From: Pseudomonas sp. LS44 | Lineage (GTDB): Bacteria; Pseudomonadota; Gammaproteobacteria; Pseudomonadales; Pseudomonadaceae | NCBI RefSeq assembly: GCF_024730785.1 | Contig: NZ_CP102830.1 | Location: forward strand, 1,364,001-1,428,000 | Reading direction: 5' to 3' | Length of the DNA: 64,000 bases | In this document: one piece after another, positions 51,116-62,310 of the stretch | Position numbering within the stretch: position 1 is the first letter of the stretch | How the letters are laid out: each line of letters starts with the position of its first letter | The notes under the pieces: generated by a model | The model's input: only the letters and a program-made list of their open reading frames with translations | The model's database searches: none | Told to the model about the DNA's origin: nothing | Program-made: the position numbers and the translations under genes

Positions 51116-51856
51116 CTATTGTGCGTCGAAGGCTTGGCCGTTGACGCCGCTGCTATCCGGTCCCATGAGGTACAGATAGACCGGCATGATGTCCGCCGGC
51201 AGTGGGTTGTTTTGCGGGTTTTCGCCCGGATAGGCTTGGGCGCGCATGTCGGTACGGGTCGCGCCCGGATTGACGCTGTTGGCCCGTACGGCGCAGGTGC
51301 CGTCCACTTCGTCTGCGAGGGTTTGCATCAAACCTTCGGTGGCGAACTTCGAAACGCCGTACGCGCCCCAGTAGGCACGGCCCTTGCGGCCGACGCTGCT
51401 GGAGGTGAAGACCACCGAGGCGTCCGCCGACAGTTTGAGCAGCGGCAACAGCGTGCTGGTCAGCATGAACATGGCGTTGACGTTGATATGCATAACGCGC
51501 ATGAAGTTTTCGCCTGACAGCTGCTCCAGCGGCGTGCGCGGTCCGACGATCGAGGCGTTGTGCAGCAAACCGTCGAGATGCCCGAATTCGGTTTCGATCA
51601 TGGCCGCCAGTTCGTCGTACTGATGGGGCAGCGCGGTTTCCAGGTTGAAGGGAATCACGGCCGCCTGCGGATGGCCGGCGGCGGCGATCTCGTCATAGAC
51701 GCGGTTGAGGTTGTCTTCAGTCTTGCCCAGCAGCAGCACCGTGGCTCCGTGCGCGGCGAACGCCTTTGCCGCTGCCGCGCCGATGCCGCGGCCGGCGCCG
51801 CTGACGAGGATTACCCGGCCTTGCAGCAGGTCGGGGCGGGAGGAGTAATCGAACAT
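51116..51856 (-). CDS. yciK: Short-chain dehydrogenase YciK
   Basis: NAD(P)-dependent SDR of 246 aa. The Rossmann motif is SGAGRGIGAAAAKAF; the catalytic Ser is in FTSSSVGRKG and the YxxxK is YGVSKFATEG. Substrate is unknown. It follows mupP by about 70 bp on the same strand, in the ubiG-mupP-yciK order typical of pseudomonads. Confidence 0.9.
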   Translation of the reverse strand: MFDYSSRPDLLQGRVILVSGAGRGIGAAAAKAFAAHGATVLLLGKTEDNLNRVYDEIAAAGHPQAAVIPFNLETALPHQYDELAAMIETEFGHLDGLLHNASIVGPRTPLEQLSGENFMRVMHINVNAMFMLTSTLLPLLKLSADASVVFTSSSVGRKGRAYWGAYGVSKFATEGLMQTLADEVDGTCAVRANSVNPGATRTDMRAQAYPGENPQNNPLPADIMPVYLYLMGPDSSGVNGQAFDAQ

Positions 51857-51929
51857 CGCACAAGTCTCTCTGGTGGTTGGGTGGCGGCAGCTAACTGCAT
51901 CCTCCGGCTCGCGGTGAAAACGCTTCGGC

Positions 51930-52601
51930 TCAGCAGCTACACAGTGCGCGATCGAGCACGCTGCGCAGTTCCAGCGGGTGGTCGACGACCACGTCGGCTC
52001 CCCAGTTCCGCGCGTTGTCGCTCGGGTGGATATAGCCGTAGGTCACGGCTGCCGTGCGCGTGCCGGCGGCGCGGCCGGATTCGATGTCGCGCAGGTCGTC
52101 GCCGACGAACAGCACGCTGGCTGGGTCTAGGTCCAGCTGTTGGCAAGCCAGGACGAGCATTTCCGGATCAGGCTTGCTACGCGTCACATGATCCGGGCAG
52201 ATCAGCAGTGCCGAACGCTCGGCCAGGCCCAGCTGCTGCATGATCGGCGCGGCGTAGCGCACCGGCTTGTTGGTCACCACGCCCCAGATCAGCTTGGCGT
52301 GCTCGATGTCGGCGAGCAGCTCGGCGATCCCATCGAAGGGCCGCGTCAGCACGGCGCAGTGATGCTGATAGCGCTCGAGAAACTCCAGGCGCAGCGGCTC
52401 GAAGGCCGCGTCTTTCGGGACGATGCTGAAGCCGGTGGCGACCATTGCCCGGGCACCGCCGGAGACCTGGTCGCGGATCAGTTGTTCATCCAAAAGCGGT
52501 AAGCCGCGATCGGTGCGCATCGCCTGGACCACTGCGATGAAGTCCGGCGCGCTGTCGAGTAGCGTGCCATCCATGTCGAAAAGAACTGCGCGCAGTCGCA
52601 T
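51930..52601 (-). CDS. mupP: N-acetylmuramic acid 6-phosphate phosphatase MupP
   Basis: HAD phosphatase of 223 aa. Nucleophile D9 and acid D11 lie in FDMDGTLLD, with TNKP and [14 protein letters not shown] later. In Pseudomonas this gene next to ubiG is MupP, which dephosphorylates MurNAc-6-P in cell-wall recycling; older annotations call it phosphoglycolate phosphatase (gph). Its start overlaps the ubiG stop by one base. Confidence 0.88.
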   Translation of the reverse strand: MRLRAVLFDMDGTLLDSAPDFIAVVQAMRTDRGLPLLDEQLIRDQVSGGARAMVATGFSIVPKDAAFEPLRLEFLERYQHHCAVLTRPFDGIAELLADIEHAKLIWGVVTNKPVRYAAPIMQQLGLAERSALLICPDHVTRSKPDPEMLVLACQQLDLDPASVLFVGDDLRDIESGRAAGTRTAAVTYGYIHPSDNARNWGADVVVDHPLELRSVLDRALCSC

Positions 52602-53299
52602 TACTGCTCCTTGAGCGTGTGGATCATGTAGTTGACGTCGACGTCCGCAGCCAGCTTGTAGTGCTTGGTCAGCGGGTTGTAGGTCAGGCCGATAATGTCC
52701 TTGACGGTCAGACCGCTGGTGCGGCTCCAGGCGCCCAACTCGGACGGGCGGATGAACTTCTTGAAGTCATGGGTGCCGCGCGGCAACAGGTTCATCAGGT
52801 ATTCGGCGCCGACGATGGCGAACAGATAGGCCTTGGGGTTGCGGTTGATGGTCGAGAAGAACACCTGGCCGCCAGGCTTGACCATGCGGCGGCAGGCGTC
52901 GATTACCGACGCTGGGTCGGGCACGTGCTCAAGCATTTCCAGGCAGGTGACCACGTCGAACTGCTCGGGCATTTCCTCGGCCAGGGCTTCGGCGGTGATC
53001 TGCCGGTATTCGACCTCGACGCCAGACTCCAGTTGATGCAGCTGGGCTACGGCCAATGGCGCTTCGCCCATGTCGATGCCGGTGACGGTCGCGCCACGCT
53101 GGGCCATGGCTTCGCTGAGGATGCCGCCGCCGCAGCCGACGTCGAGGACCTTCTTGCCGGCCAGCTTGGCGCGCTCGTCGATCCAGTTGACGCGTAGCGG
53201 GTTGATGTCGTGCAGTGGCTTGAATTCGCTTTCGCGGTCCCACCAGCGGTGAGCCAGGGCTTCGAATTTAGCAATTTCAGCGTGGTCGACGTTGCTCAT
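52601..53299 (-). CDS. ubiG: Ubiquinone biosynthesis O-methyltransferase UbiG
   Basis: SAM-dependent methyltransferase for both O-methylation steps of ubiquinone synthesis, 232 aa. SAM motif I is [22 protein letters not shown] and [19 protein letters not shown] are typical of UbiG. AAGGAG lies 5 bp before the ATG. It lies between mtaD and mupP in one apparent operon. Confidence 0.95.
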   Translation of the reverse strand: MSNVDHAEIAKFEALAHRWWDRESEFKPLHDINPLRVNWIDERAKLAGKKVLDVGCGGGILSEAMAQRGATVTGIDMGEAPLAVAQLHQLESGVEVEYRQITAEALAEEMPEQFDVVTCLEMLEHVPDPASVIDACRRMVKPGGQVFFSTINRNPKAYLFAIVGAEYLMNLLPRGTHDFKKFIRPSELGAWSRTSGLTVKDIIGLTYNPLTKHYKLAADVDVNYMIHTLKEQ

Positions 53300-53320
53300 A
53301 AATGCTCCTTGAAACGGAAT

Positions 53321-54646
53321 TCAGTGGCCGGCGATGCGCTCGCCCCAGGCGCGAGCGGTGGCGGCAATGCGCTGTTCGTCGAGGCGCGTCAGTTGGCCGG
53401 CATCCAGCAATTGCTTGCCGCCGACCCAGAGGTGCTGCACGCAGTCGCGGTTGCTGGTGTAGATCAGTTGCGAGACCGGGTCGTAGATCGGCTGTTGGGC
53501 CAGGCGCGACAGGTCGAAGACGACCAGGTCGGCGGCTTTGCCAATTTCCAGCGAGCCGGTCTTTGCTTCGATGCCGAGTGCGCGGGCGCCGTTGAGGGTG
53601 GCCATGCGCAGCGCGCGGTGGGCGTCCAGGGCGCTCGCCGAGCCGGCCACGGCCTTGGCCAGTAAGGCGGCGGTGTGGGTTTCGCCAAGCAGGTCCAGAT
53701 TGTTGTTGCTGGCGGCGCCATCCGTGCCGATCGCCACATTGACGCCGGCCTGCCACAAGCGCTCGACCGGGCAGAAGCCGCTGGCCAGCTTGAGGTTGGA
53801 CTCGGGGCAGTGGATCACGCTGCTGTTGCTTTCTACCAGCAGGACCAAGTCTTCATCGTCGACCTGAGTCATGTGCACGGCCTGAAAGCGCGGCCCCAGC
53901 AGGCCGAGGCGGGCCAGGCGCGCCAAGGGGCGCTGGCCGTATAGCTCAAGGCTCTGTTGGACCTCGAAGGCGGTTTCATGCACATGCATATGAATGCCGG
54001 CATCCAGCTCCTCGGCCAGCATGCGCACGCTTTCGAGCTTGTCGTCGCTCACCGAATAGGGCGCGTGGGGGCCGAACGCCACGCTGATGCGCGGATGCTG
54101 CTTGAGGTCATCGAACAGCTTCAGTCCCTTGCGCAGCGCCTCGTTGGCATCGCGGGCGCCGGGGGTGGGAAAGTCCAGCACGGGAATGCTGATTTGCGCG
54201 CGGATGCCACTGTTGTGCACCAACTCGCTGGCAATTTCCGGAAAAAAGTACATATCGGCGAAGCAGCTGATGCCGCCTTTGAGCTGCTCGGCAATTGCTA
54301 GTTCGGTGCCGTCGCGGACGAAGGTTTCATCCACCCACTTGGCTTCCGCGGGCCAAATATGTTGTTGCAGCCAATTCATCAGCGGCAGATCGTCGGCCAG
54401 TCCGCGGAACAGGCTCATCGCGGCATGCCCATGAGCATTGATCAGGCCCGGTGTGAGCAGGTGGCCCGGCAGCTCGCGCACGACCGTCGCCGGATGGCGC
54501 AGCGCCTGCTCGCGCGGGGCGATCAAGGTGATCACGCCATCGCGAATACCTAGCCCATGCTCGCGAAGGACGACGCCAGCGGGCTCGACCGGTACCAGCC
54601 AGGTCGGCAGTAGCAACAGGTCGAGCGGGGCGAGCGGTTCGGGCAT
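53321..54646 (-). CDS. mtaD: 5'-methylthioadenosine deaminase (amidohydrolase)
   Basis: Amidohydrolase of 441 aa. Metal-site motifs are [33 protein letters not shown] and [12 protein letters not shown]. The P. aeruginosa enzyme at this place (PA3170) deaminates 5'-methylthioadenosine. The divergent neighbour is mtnA, a later step of the same salvage route, which supports the call. I chose ATG 54646, preceded by GGAAG. Confidence 0.88.
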   Translation of the reverse strand: MPEPLAPLDLLLLPTWLVPVEPAGVVLREHGLGIRDGVITLIAPREQALRHPATVVRELPGHLLTPGLINAHGHAAMSLFRGLADDLPLMNWLQQHIWPAEAKWVDETFVRDGTELAIAEQLKGGISCFADMYFFPEIASELVHNSGIRAQISIPVLDFPTPGARDANEALRKGLKLFDDLKQHPRISVAFGPHAPYSVSDDKLESVRMLAEELDAGIHMHVHETAFEVQQSLELYGQRPLARLARLGLLGPRFQAVHMTQVDDEDLVLLVESNSSVIHCPESNLKLASGFCPVERLWQAGVNVAIGTDGAASNNNLDLLGETHTAALLAKAVAGSASALDAHRALRMATLNGARALGIEAKTGSLEIGKAADLVVFDLSRLAQQPIYDPVSQLIYTSNRDCVQHLWVGGKQLLDAGQLTRLDEQRIAATARAWGERIAGH

Positions 54647-54754
54647 TATCGGCTTCCGGCGGGGGGTATTCTGAGCAGGTCGCAGTATACCCGAGCGTCC
54701 AGAGGGGCGGCTCGCTATAATCCGCAGCTTTTGTTTTCGGGTAAGAGGTAGGTC

Positions 54755-55831
54755 ATGCGCGAGCAATTGTTGGCAGCGGAGAAGGTGAAAGCCATCGATT
54801 GGCGGGATGGCGTGCTGTATCTGCTCGATCAACGGCTCCTGCCTTTCGAGGAAAAATGGCAGGCGTGCACGTCTGCAGCTGAGGTTGCTGAGGCGATTCG
54901 TCTAATGATTGTGCGCGGAGCCCCGATCATTGGTATTGCGGCCGCCTATGGCGTGGTGCTCGGCGCGCGGGCGCGGCAGCAGGTCGGTGGCGATTGGCAG
55001 GCCGCACTGGAAGAGGACCTGCAGTTGCTGGCCGAGGCGCGGCCTACGGCAGTCAACTTGGTCTGGGCGCTCAATCGCATGCGCGAGCGCCTGGCTCGCC
55101 TGAAGAAGAGCGACGATCCGCTGATCGTGCTGGAGGCTGAAGCCGAGGCCATTCACTTGAGCGATCGCGAAGCCAATCTGACCATGGCTCAGCTGGGCGT
55201 CGATCTGATCCGCAAGCATCAGGGCAATCCGCAGACGTTCCTGACCCATTGCAACGCTGGCGCGCTGGCTACCGGCGGCTTCGGCACCGCGCTGGGGGTG
55301 ATTCGCGGCGCCTGGCTGGAGGGTTTGGTCGAGCGCATTTACGCCGATGAAACCCGGCCTTGGCTGCAGGGCAGTCGGTTGACTGCCTGGGAGTTGGTCA
55401 ACGAGGGGATTCCGCTCAGCCTGAATGCCGACTCCGCCGCGGCGCACCTGATGAAGACCAAGGGTATTACCTGGGTGATCGTCGGCGCCGATCGCATCGC
55501 GGCCAATGGCGATGTGGCCAACAAGATTGGCACCTATCAACTGGCGGTCAATGCCATGCACCACGGCGTGCGATTCATGGTGGTGGCGCCCAGTTCGACC
55601 ATCGATATGAGCCTGGAAAGCGGTGAGGATATTCCAATCGAGGAGCGCGCTAGTAGTGAGCTGCTGGAGTTGGGCGGGCAGCGCGTGGCTGCTGGGGCTG
55701 AGGCGGTCAATCCGGTGTTCGACGTCACTCCAGCTGATCTGATCGACTATCTGGTTACTGAGAAGGGCGTGATCGAACGTCCCGACACGGCAAAACTGGC
55801 GCAATTGATGTGCCGCAAACGCCTGCACTGA
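54755..55831 (+). CDS. mtnA: S-methyl-5-thioribose-1-phosphate isomerase
   Basis: Converts methylthioribose-1-P to methylthioribulose-1-P in methionine salvage; 358 aa. [19 protein letters not shown] supplies the catalytic Cys and [17 protein letters not shown] the Asp. The start ATG at 54755 follows AAGAGGTAGGTC. It diverges from mtaD, with about 110 bp between them, which suggests shared control. Confidence 0.95.
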   Translation: MREQLLAAEKVKAIDWRDGVLYLLDQRLLPFEEKWQACTSAAEVAEAIRLMIVRGAPIIGIAAAYGVVLGARARQQVGGDWQAALEEDLQLLAEARPTAVNLVWALNRMRERLARLKKSDDPLIVLEAEAEAIHLSDREANLTMAQLGVDLIRKHQGNPQTFLTHCNAGALATGGFGTALGVIRGAWLEGLVERIYADETRPWLQGSRLTAWELVNEGIPLSLNADSAAAHLMKTKGITWVIVGADRIAANGDVANKIGTYQLAVNAMHHGVRFMVVAPSSTIDMSLESGEDIPIEERASSELLELGGQRVAAGAEAVNPVFDVTPADLIDYLVTEKGVIERPDTAKLAQLMCRKRLH

Positions 55832-56054
55832 GACAGTCGCGCTCGGTCGGTCGGGGTAGGTGCCGGGCACTGTTTATGGTAATCTCCGGCAGTTCTCAAG
55901 GGGGCCGACTCAGGCCTTTCCAACTGCGCAGATCCATGGCTTAACTCGTTGATTTGTCGTAAGTCGTTGCTGGTCAGATGCCGGCAACGGCGAGCTTCGT
56001 GCGATTCAGGAAGGATGGCGCGGAGTTTCACTAGAAAAAGGAACCAGGCTTCTC

Positions 56055-58832
56055 ATGGGCGAACTGGCCAAAGAAATTCTACCGGTCAATATCGAAGACG
56101 AGCTGAAGCAGTCTTACCTCGATTACGCAATGAGCGTGATCGTCGGACGTGCGCTGCCGGATGCACGCGATGGTTTGAAACCTGTGCACCGCCGTGTGCT
56201 GTTCGCCATGAGCGAGTTGGGCAACGACTGGAACAAGCCCTACAAAAAATCCGCCCGTGTAGTCGGTGACGTGATCGGTAAATATCACCCGCATGGTGAT
56301 ACCGCTGTATACGACACCATCGTGCGGATGGCCCAGCCGTTTTCGCTGCGCTACATGCTGGTCGACGGCCAGGGCAACTTCGGCTCGGTCGATGGCGACA
56401 GCGCCGCCGCCATGCGATACACCGAGGTGCGCATGGCCAGGCTGGCCCATGAGCTGCTCGCTGATCTGGACAAGGAAACCGTCGATTGGGTGCCCAACTA
56501 CGACGGCACCGAGCAAATCCCGGCGGTCATGCCGACCAAAGTTCCCAACCTGCTAGTCAATGGCTCTAGTGGTATCGCCGTGGGTATGGCGACCAATATT
56601 CCGCCGCACAACCTCAGCGAAGTCATCGACGGTTGCCTGGCGCTGATGGACAACGCCGAACTGACCGTCGATGAACTGATGCAGTACATCCCCGGTCCGG
56701 ATTTCCCCACCGCCGGCATCATCAACGGCCGTGCGGGCATCATCGAGGCCTATCGCACGGGCCGCGGGCGCATCTATATCCGCGCTCGCGCCGAGATCGA
56801 GGACATCGACAAGGTCGGTGGTCGTCAGCAGATCATCATTACCGAGTTGCCATACCAGCTGAACAAGGCTCGCTTGATCGAGAAGATCGCCGAGCTGGTT
56901 AAAGAGAAGAAAATCGAAGGCATCACCGAGCTGCGCGATGAGTCCGACAAGGACGGCATGCGGGTGGTCATCGAGCTGCGTCGCGGCGAAGTGGGCGAGG
57001 TCGTGCTCAACAACCTCTACGCCCAGACGCAGATGCAGAGCGTGTTCGGTATCAACGTGGTGGCGCTGGTCGATGGCCAGCCACGCACCATGAACCTCAA
57101 GGACATGCTCGAAGTGTTCGTTCGTCACCGCCGCGAAGTGGTGACCCGGCGCACTGTGTACGAGCTGCGCAAGGCCCGTGAGCGTGGCCACATCCTCGAA
57201 GGTCAGACCGTTGCGCTGTCCAACATCGATCCGGTGATCGCGTTGATCAAGGCCTCGCCGACCTCGGCCGAAGCCAAAGAGCGTTTGATTGCTACCGCCT
57301 GGGAATCCACTGCGGTGGAAGCCATGGTCGAGCGTGCCGGCGCCGATTCCTGCCGCCCGCAGGATCTCGATCCGCAATTCGGTCTGCGTGACGGTAAGTA
57401 CTACCTGTCGCCGGAACAGGCCCAGGCGATCCTGGAACTGCGTCTGCATCGCCTGACTGGCCTGGAGCATGAAAAACTGCTCGCCGAGTATCAGGAAATC
57501 CTCGAACTGATCGGCGAGTTGATCCGTATCCTGGCCAACCCCGAGCGCCTGATGGAAGTCATTCGCGAGGAGCTGGAGAAGGTCAAGGCTGAGTTCGGCG
57601 ATGCCCGCCGCACCCAGATCGTCGCTTCGCAGGTCGATTTGACCATTGCCGATCTGATCACCGAAGAAGAGCGCGTGGTGACCATTTCCCATGGCGGCTA
57701 CGCCAAATCCCAGCCGCTGGCCGCCTACCAGGCGCAGCGTCGCGGCGGGCGTGGCAAGTCGGCCACCGGGGTGAAGGACGAGGACTACATCGAACACCTG
57801 TTGGTCGCCAACAGCCACGCCACGCTGTTGCTGTTCTCTAGCAAGGGCAAGGTCTATTGGTTGCGCACCTTCGAAATTCCGGAAGCCTCGCGTACCGCGC
57901 GCGGCCGTCCGCTGGTCAACCTGTTGCCGCTGGACGAGGGCGAGCGCATCACCGCGATGCTGCAAGTCGATCTGGAAGCCTTGCGTAAGCAAGCGCCGGA
58001 AGGCGAAGAGCTGGATGACATCGAGGGCGTACTGGTTGAGCAAGACGAGGTCGTCGAGGACGTGGCTGAAGGCGATGACGCCGATGAAGCCGACGACTCG
58101 GATGATAAAGAAGAGCCGACCGGCGCTTACATCTTCATGGCTACCGCCAACGGCACCGTGAAGAAGACCCCGCTGGTGCAGTTCAGCAAGCCGCGTAGTT
58201 CCGGCCTGATCGCGCTGCGCCTGGAAGAGGGCGACACTTTGATCGCCGCCGCGGTAACCGACGGCGCGCGGGAAGTGATGATGTTCTCCGACGGCGGCAA
58301 GGTTATCCGCTTCAAGGAAAGCAAGGTGCGCACCATGGGTCGTACCGCTCGCGGCGTGCGCGGCATGCGTCTTCCGGAAGGGCAGCACATCATTTCCATG
58401 CTGATCCCCGAGCCGGAGGCGCAGATCCTCACCGCGTCGGCGCGTGGCTACGGCAAGCGCACCGCCATGATCGAGTTCCCGAAACGTGGTCGCGGCGGTC
58501 AGGGCGTCATCGCCATGGTCAGCAACGAGCGTAACGGCAAGTTGGTCGGTGCCATTCAGGTGCTCGATGGCGAGGAGATCATGCTGATCTCCGACCAGGG
58601 CACTCTGGTGCGCACGCGGGTCGATGAAGTGTCCAGCCTGAGCCGCAACACTCAGGGCGTGACTCTGATCAAGCTGGCCAGCGATGAAACCCTGGTTGGT
58701 CTGGAGCGGGTGCAGGAGCCTTCCGAGGTTGAGGACGAAGAGCTGGTCGGCGATGAGGCGGGCGAAGCTATCGAGTCCGTCGAGCTCGCCGGAGACGTGG
58801 CGGCCGAGGAAGCTCCGCTCGCCGACGAGTGA
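56055..58832 (+). CDS. gyrA: DNA gyrase subunit A
   Basis: Breakage-reunion subunit of gyrase, 925 aa, close to the P. aeruginosa length. Catalytic Y122 is in [10 protein letters not shown]. The quinolone region [15 protein letters not shown] has T83 and D87, the susceptible-type residues. The GyrA box QRRGGRGK sits at the start of the C-terminal beta-pinwheel. An acidic insert (about residues 655-690) and acidic tail follow. The start lies after a 220-bp gap with its own promoter. Confidence 0.98.
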   Translation: MGELAKEILPVNIEDELKQSYLDYAMSVIVGRALPDARDGLKPVHRRVLFAMSELGNDWNKPYKKSARVVGDVIGKYHPHGDTAVYDTIVRMAQPFSLRYMLVDGQGNFGSVDGDSAAAMRYTEVRMARLAHELLADLDKETVDWVPNYDGTEQIPAVMPTKVPNLLVNGSSGIAVGMATNIPPHNLSEVIDGCLALMDNAELTVDELMQYIPGPDFPTAGIINGRAGIIEAYRTGRGRIYIRARAEIEDIDKVGGRQQIIITELPYQLNKARLIEKIAELVKEKKIEGITELRDESDKDGMRVVIELRRGEVGEVVLNNLYAQTQMQSVFGINVVALVDGQPRTMNLKDMLEVFVRHRREVVTRRTVYELRKARERGHILEGQTVALSNIDPVIALIKASPTSAEAKERLIATAWESTAVEAMVERAGADSCRPQDLDPQFGLRDGKYYLSPEQAQAILELRLHRLTGLEHEKLLAEYQEILELIGELIRILANPERLMEVIREELEKVKAEFGDARRTQIVASQVDLTIADLITEEERVVTISHGGYAKSQPLAAYQAQRRGGRGKSATGVKDEDYIEHLLVANSHATLLLFSSKGKVYWLRTFEIPEASRTARGRPLVNLLPLDEGERITAMLQVDLEALRKQAPEGEELDDIEGVLVEQDEVVEDVAEGDDADEADDSDDKEEPTGAYIFMATANGTVKKTPLVQFSKPRSSGLIALRLEEGDTLIAAAVTDGAREVMMFSDGGKVIRFKESKVRTMGRTARGVRGMRLPEGQHIISMLIPEPEAQILTASARGYGKRTAMIEFPKRGRGGQGVIAMVSNERNGKLVGAIQVLDGEEIMLISDQGTLVRTRVDEVSSLSRNTQGVTLIKLASDETLVGLERVQEPSEVEDEELVGDEAGEAIESVELAGDVAAEEAPLADE

Positions 58833-58875
58833 GTTGCAGCGCGGACATGCTGGCATGATCCGCAATGAGAGAAGT

Positions 58876-58900
58876 GGCGAACGGCGCCGTGCCGTTCGCC
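58876..58900. terminator. Hairpin between gyrA and serC
   Basis: GGCGAACGGC (58876-58885) and GCCGTTCGCC (58891-58900) form a perfect 10-bp stem, followed by TTACCTTTT. It probably terminates gyrA partly; serC starts 22 bp on. Confidence 0.7.
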
Positions 58901-58922
58901 TTACCTTTTAGTGAGAGTGGAT

Positions 58923-60008
58923 GTGAGCAAGCGAGCCTATAACTTCTGCGCCGGCCCAGCCGCGCTTCCCGAAGCCGTCCTGCAACGTGCTCAGGCGGAA
59001 CTTCTCGATTGGCAGGGCAAGGGTCTGTCGGTGATGGAGATGAGCCATCGCAGCGACGAGTACGTGGCCATCGCCGAGAAGGCCGAGCAGGATCTGCGCG
59101 ATCTGCTGTCCATTCCGTCCAACTATAAGGTGCTGTTCCTGCAAGGCGGCGCCAGCCAGCAGTTCGCCGAGATCCCCCTCAATCTACTGCCCGAAGAGGG
59201 TGTCGCCGATTACATCGACACCGGTATCTGGTCGAAGAAGAGCATCGAAGAAGCGCGCCGCTACGGCAATATTAATGTCGCAGCCAGCGCCAAGCCGTAT
59301 GACTATTTCGCCATTCCTGGGCAGAACGACTGGCAGTTGAGCCAGAACGCGGCCTACCTGCATTACGCCAGCAACGAAACCATTGGTGGCCTGCAGTTCG
59401 ACTGGATTCCCGAGGTTGGTGACGTGCCGCTGGTGGCGGATATGTCTTCGGACATCCTTTCCCGCGAGTTGGACGTTTCCAGGTTCGGCCTGATCTACGC
59501 CGGTGCGCAGAAGAACATCGGCCCCAGCGGCCTGGTGGTGGTAATCGTCCGCGAGGATTTGCTTGGCAAGGCGCGCTCCACTTGCCCGACCATGCTCAAT
59601 TACAAGGTCGCTGCCGATAACGGCTCGATGTACAACACGCCGGCAACCTTCTCCTGGTACCTCTCGGGTCTGGTGTTCGAGTGGTTGAAAGAGCAGGGCG
59701 GCGTCGCGGCGATGGAACAGCGCAACAAGGCCAAGAAAGAGCTGCTGTACGGCGCCATCGACCGCAGTGACTTCTACAGCAACCCGATTGCGCACAATGC
59801 CCGCTCGTGGATGAACGTGCCGTTCCGTCTTGCCGACGAGAAGCTCGACAAGCCCTTCCTGGTCGGTGCCGATGCGCGCGGCCTGCTCAATCTCAAGGGC
59901 CATCGCTCGGTAGGCGGCATGCGCGCCTCCATCTACAACGCGGTCGGAATCGACGCAGTGGAAGCCTTGGTGGCCTACATGGCCGAGTTCGAAAAGGAGC
60001 ACGGTTGA
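58923..60008 (+). CDS. serC: Phosphoserine aminotransferase
   Basis: PLP enzyme of serine (and pyridoxine) synthesis, 361 aa. [15 protein letters not shown] opens the protein; the PLP lysine is in [14 protein letters not shown] chose GTG 58923 ([11 protein letters not shown]) by family length; an in-frame GTG four codons earlier is less likely. Its TGA overlaps the pheA ATG by one base, so translation is coupled. Confidence 0.95.
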   Translation: MSKRAYNFCAGPAALPEAVLQRAQAELLDWQGKGLSVMEMSHRSDEYVAIAEKAEQDLRDLLSIPSNYKVLFLQGGASQQFAEIPLNLLPEEGVADYIDTGIWSKKSIEEARRYGNINVAASAKPYDYFAIPGQNDWQLSQNAAYLHYASNETIGGLQFDWIPEVGDVPLVADMSSDILSRELDVSRFGLIYAGAQKNIGPSGLVVVIVREDLLGKARSTCPTMLNYKVAADNGSMYNTPATFSWYLSGLVFEWLKEQGGVAAMEQRNKAKKELLYGAIDRSDFYSNPIAHNARSWMNVPFRLADEKLDKPFLVGADARGLLNLKGHRSVGGMRASIYNAVGIDAVEALVAYMAEFEKEHG

Positions 60009-61102
60009 TGTCCGAGCTGGAACTCAAAGCGCTGCGCGTGCGCATCGATAATCTTGACGAGCAGATTCTCGGCCTGATCAGCGATCGCGCCAGCTGCGCC
60101 CAAGAGGTCGCGCGGGTGAAGATGGCCAGCCTCGCCGAAGGCGAAACGCCGGTGTTCTACCGCCCCGAGCGTGAAGCCTGGGTGCTCAAGCACATCATGG
60201 ATTTGAACAAGGGCCCACTGGACAACGAAGAGGTCGCCCGCTTATTTCGGGAGATCATGTCGTCCTGCTTGGCCTTGGAGCAGCCGCTCAAGATCGCCTA
60301 TCTGGGTCCGGAAGGCACCTTCTCCCAGGCGGCCGCGCTGAAGCATTTCGGCCATGCGGTGATTAGCACGCCGATGGCGGCGATCGACGAAGTATTCCGT
60401 GAAGTGGCTGCCGGTGCGGTCAATTTCGGGGTGGTGCCGGTGGAAAACTCCACCGAGGGTGCGGTCAACCACACCCTCGACAGCTTCCTCGAGCACGACA
60501 TGGTGATTTGCGGCGAAGTCGAGCTGCGCATCCACCATCATCTGCTGGTGGGCGACACCACCAAGACCGATCGGATCACCCGCATCTACTCCCATGCGCA
60601 GTCATTGGCGCAATGCCGCAAATGGCTGGATGCGCATTACCCGAACGTCGAGCGCGTGGCGGTTTCCAGTAACGCCGATGCGGCCAAGCGGGTGAAAAGT
60701 GAGTGGAACTCGGCGGCTATTGCCGGCGATATGGCGGCCAGTCTGTACGGTCTGAACAAGCTCTTCGAGAAGATCGAGGATCGCCCGGACAACTCCACAC
60801 GCTTCCTGATCATTGGGAGCCAGGAAGTGCCACCGACTGGCGATGACAAAACGTCGGTCATCGTCTCCATGCGCAACAAGCCCGGCGCTCTGCATGAGCT
60901 GTTGGTGCCGTTCCACAGCAACGGCATCGATCTGACCCGTATCGAAACCCGGCCTTCGCGCAGCGGCAAGTGGACCTATGTGTTCTTTATCGACTTCGTC
61001 GGCCATCACCGTGATCCGCTGATCAAGGATGTGCTGGAGAAGATCAATCAGGAAGCCGTAGCACTGAAAGTGCTTGGGTCTTATCCGAAGGCGGTGCTCT
61101 GA
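60008..61102 (+). CDS. pheA: Bifunctional chorismate mutase / prephenate dehydratase
   Basis: P-protein of phenylalanine synthesis, 364 aa. The chorismate mutase domain (about 1-90) begins LRVRIDNLDEQILGLISDRA. The dehydratase (about 95-270) has GPEGTFSQAA and the NSTRFLIIG motif with the catalytic Thr. The ACT domain (about 280-360) has NKPGALHELLVPF and IETRPSR, the Phe-sensing region. Feedback inhibition by Phe is expected. Confidence 0.96.
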   Translation: MSELELKALRVRIDNLDEQILGLISDRASCAQEVARVKMASLAEGETPVFYRPEREAWVLKHIMDLNKGPLDNEEVARLFREIMSSCLALEQPLKIAYLGPEGTFSQAAALKHFGHAVISTPMAAIDEVFREVAAGAVNFGVVPVENSTEGAVNHTLDSFLEHDMVICGEVELRIHHHLLVGDTTKTDRITRIYSHAQSLAQCRKWLDAHYPNVERVAVSSNADAAKRVKSEWNSAAIAGDMAASLYGLNKLFEKIEDRPDNSTRFLIIGSQEVPPTGDDKTSVIVSMRNKPGALHELLVPFHSNGIDLTRIETRPSRSGKWTYVFFIDFVGHHRDPLIKDVLEKINQEAVALKVLGSYPKAVL

Positions 61103-61200
61103 CGACGGTGGCCGCAGGCCGATAGTCGGGGTCGCAAACGAATGGACGTCGCGCCGAATTTGCCACCTGCTGCTGCAGGTTTGCCGCATGAGGTTTATGT

Positions 61201-62310
61201 ATGACCGATTTTCTTGCCCGCGCTGTGCTGGGCGTGCAGAAGCTTTCACCCTATGTGCCCGGCAAGCCTGTCGATGAACTGGCCCGTGAGCTGAATCTTG
61301 ATCCGGCCGGCATCGTCAAGCTGGCCAGCAACGAAAATCCGCTGGGTCCAAGCTCTAAGGCGCTGGAAGCGATTCGCGCCGAATTAGCCGATCTGACCCG
61401 CTATCCAGATGGCAACGGTTTCGAACTCAAGCAGAAGCTGGCCGAGCGTTGCGGTGTAACGCTGGCGCAGGTGACATTGGGTAACGGCTCCAACGATATC
61501 CTCGATTTGGTCGCTCGCGCCTTCCTGGCGCCGGGGCTGAACGCGGTGTTCAGTCAGTACGCCTTTGCGGTCTATCCCATTGCTACTCAGGCTGTGGGCG
61601 CCGTGGGCAAGGTAGTGCCGGCCAAAAACTACGCTCATGACCTCGCTGGCATGCTGGCCGCTATCGATGCCGACACTCGGGTGGTATTCATCGCCAATCC
61701 GAATAATCCGACCGGTACCTGGTTCGGTCCGCAGGTGCTTGCGGAATTTCTCGCTCAGGTTCCCGCCAATGTTCTGGTCGTGCTGGACGAGGCGTATATC
61801 GAGTACGCCGAGGGTGACGAACTGCCCGATGGCCTGAACTACCTGGCGCAGTACCCGAATCTGCTGGTTTCGCGCACATTCTCCAAGGCCTATGGCCTGG
61901 CGTCGCTGCGCGTGGGTTATGGCTTGTCCTCGGCGCAGGTGGCCGACGTGCTCAATCGCGTCCGCCAACCTTTTAACGTGAATAGCCTGGCTTTGGCTGC
62001 TGCTTGCGCGGCTTTTGATGATGCCGATTATCTGGCTGCGAGCCGCCGCACCAACGATGCCGGCATGGCGCAGTTGGAAGCGGGTCTGCGTGCGCTGGGA
62101 TTGAGCTGGATACCGTCGCGCGGCAATTTCCTCGCTGTCGACTTTGCCCGCGACGCCGCGCCGATCAACCAGGCGTTGCTGCAGGAAGGGGTGATCGTGC
62201 GTCCCGTGGCGGGCTACGGCATGCCGAGTTTCTTGCGCGTTTCCATCGGTACCGAGCAGGAGAATGCACGTTTCTTGGTCGCGCTGAGCAAGGTACTCGC
62301 TCGTGGCTGA
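61201..62310 (+). CDS. hisC: Histidinol-phosphate aminotransferase (HisC2 type)
   Basis: PLP aminotransferase, 369 aa. KLASNENPLGPS and the PLP-lysine motif SRTFSKAYGLASLRVGYG are clear. Its position between pheA and tyrA suggests it acts mainly on aromatic substrates (Phe/Tyr transamination) as well as histidinol-phosphate. It overlaps the next start by 8 bp. Confidence 0.93.
   Translation: MTDFLARAVLGVQKLSPYVPGKPVDELARELNLDPAGIVKLASNENPLGPSSKALEAIRAELADLTRYPDGNGFELKQKLAERCGVTLAQVTLGNGSNDILDLVARAFLAPGLNAVFSQYAFAVYPIATQAVGAVGKVVPAKNYAHDLAGMLAAIDADTRVVFIANPNNPTGTWFGPQVLAEFLAQVPANVLVVLDEAYIEYAEGDELPDGLNYLAQYPNLLVSRTFSKAYGLASLRVGYGLSSAQVADVLNRVRQPFNVNSLALAAACAAFDDADYLAASRRTNDAGMAQLEAGLRALGLSWIPSRGNFLAVDFARDAAPINQALLQEGVIVRPVAGYGMPSFLRVSIGTEQENARFLVALSKVLARG

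Noticed and set aside
56553..58865. 770-codon minus-strand open frame opposite gyrA
   Set aside because: Antisense shadow caused by codon bias; gyrA is certain and the reverse product has no domain.
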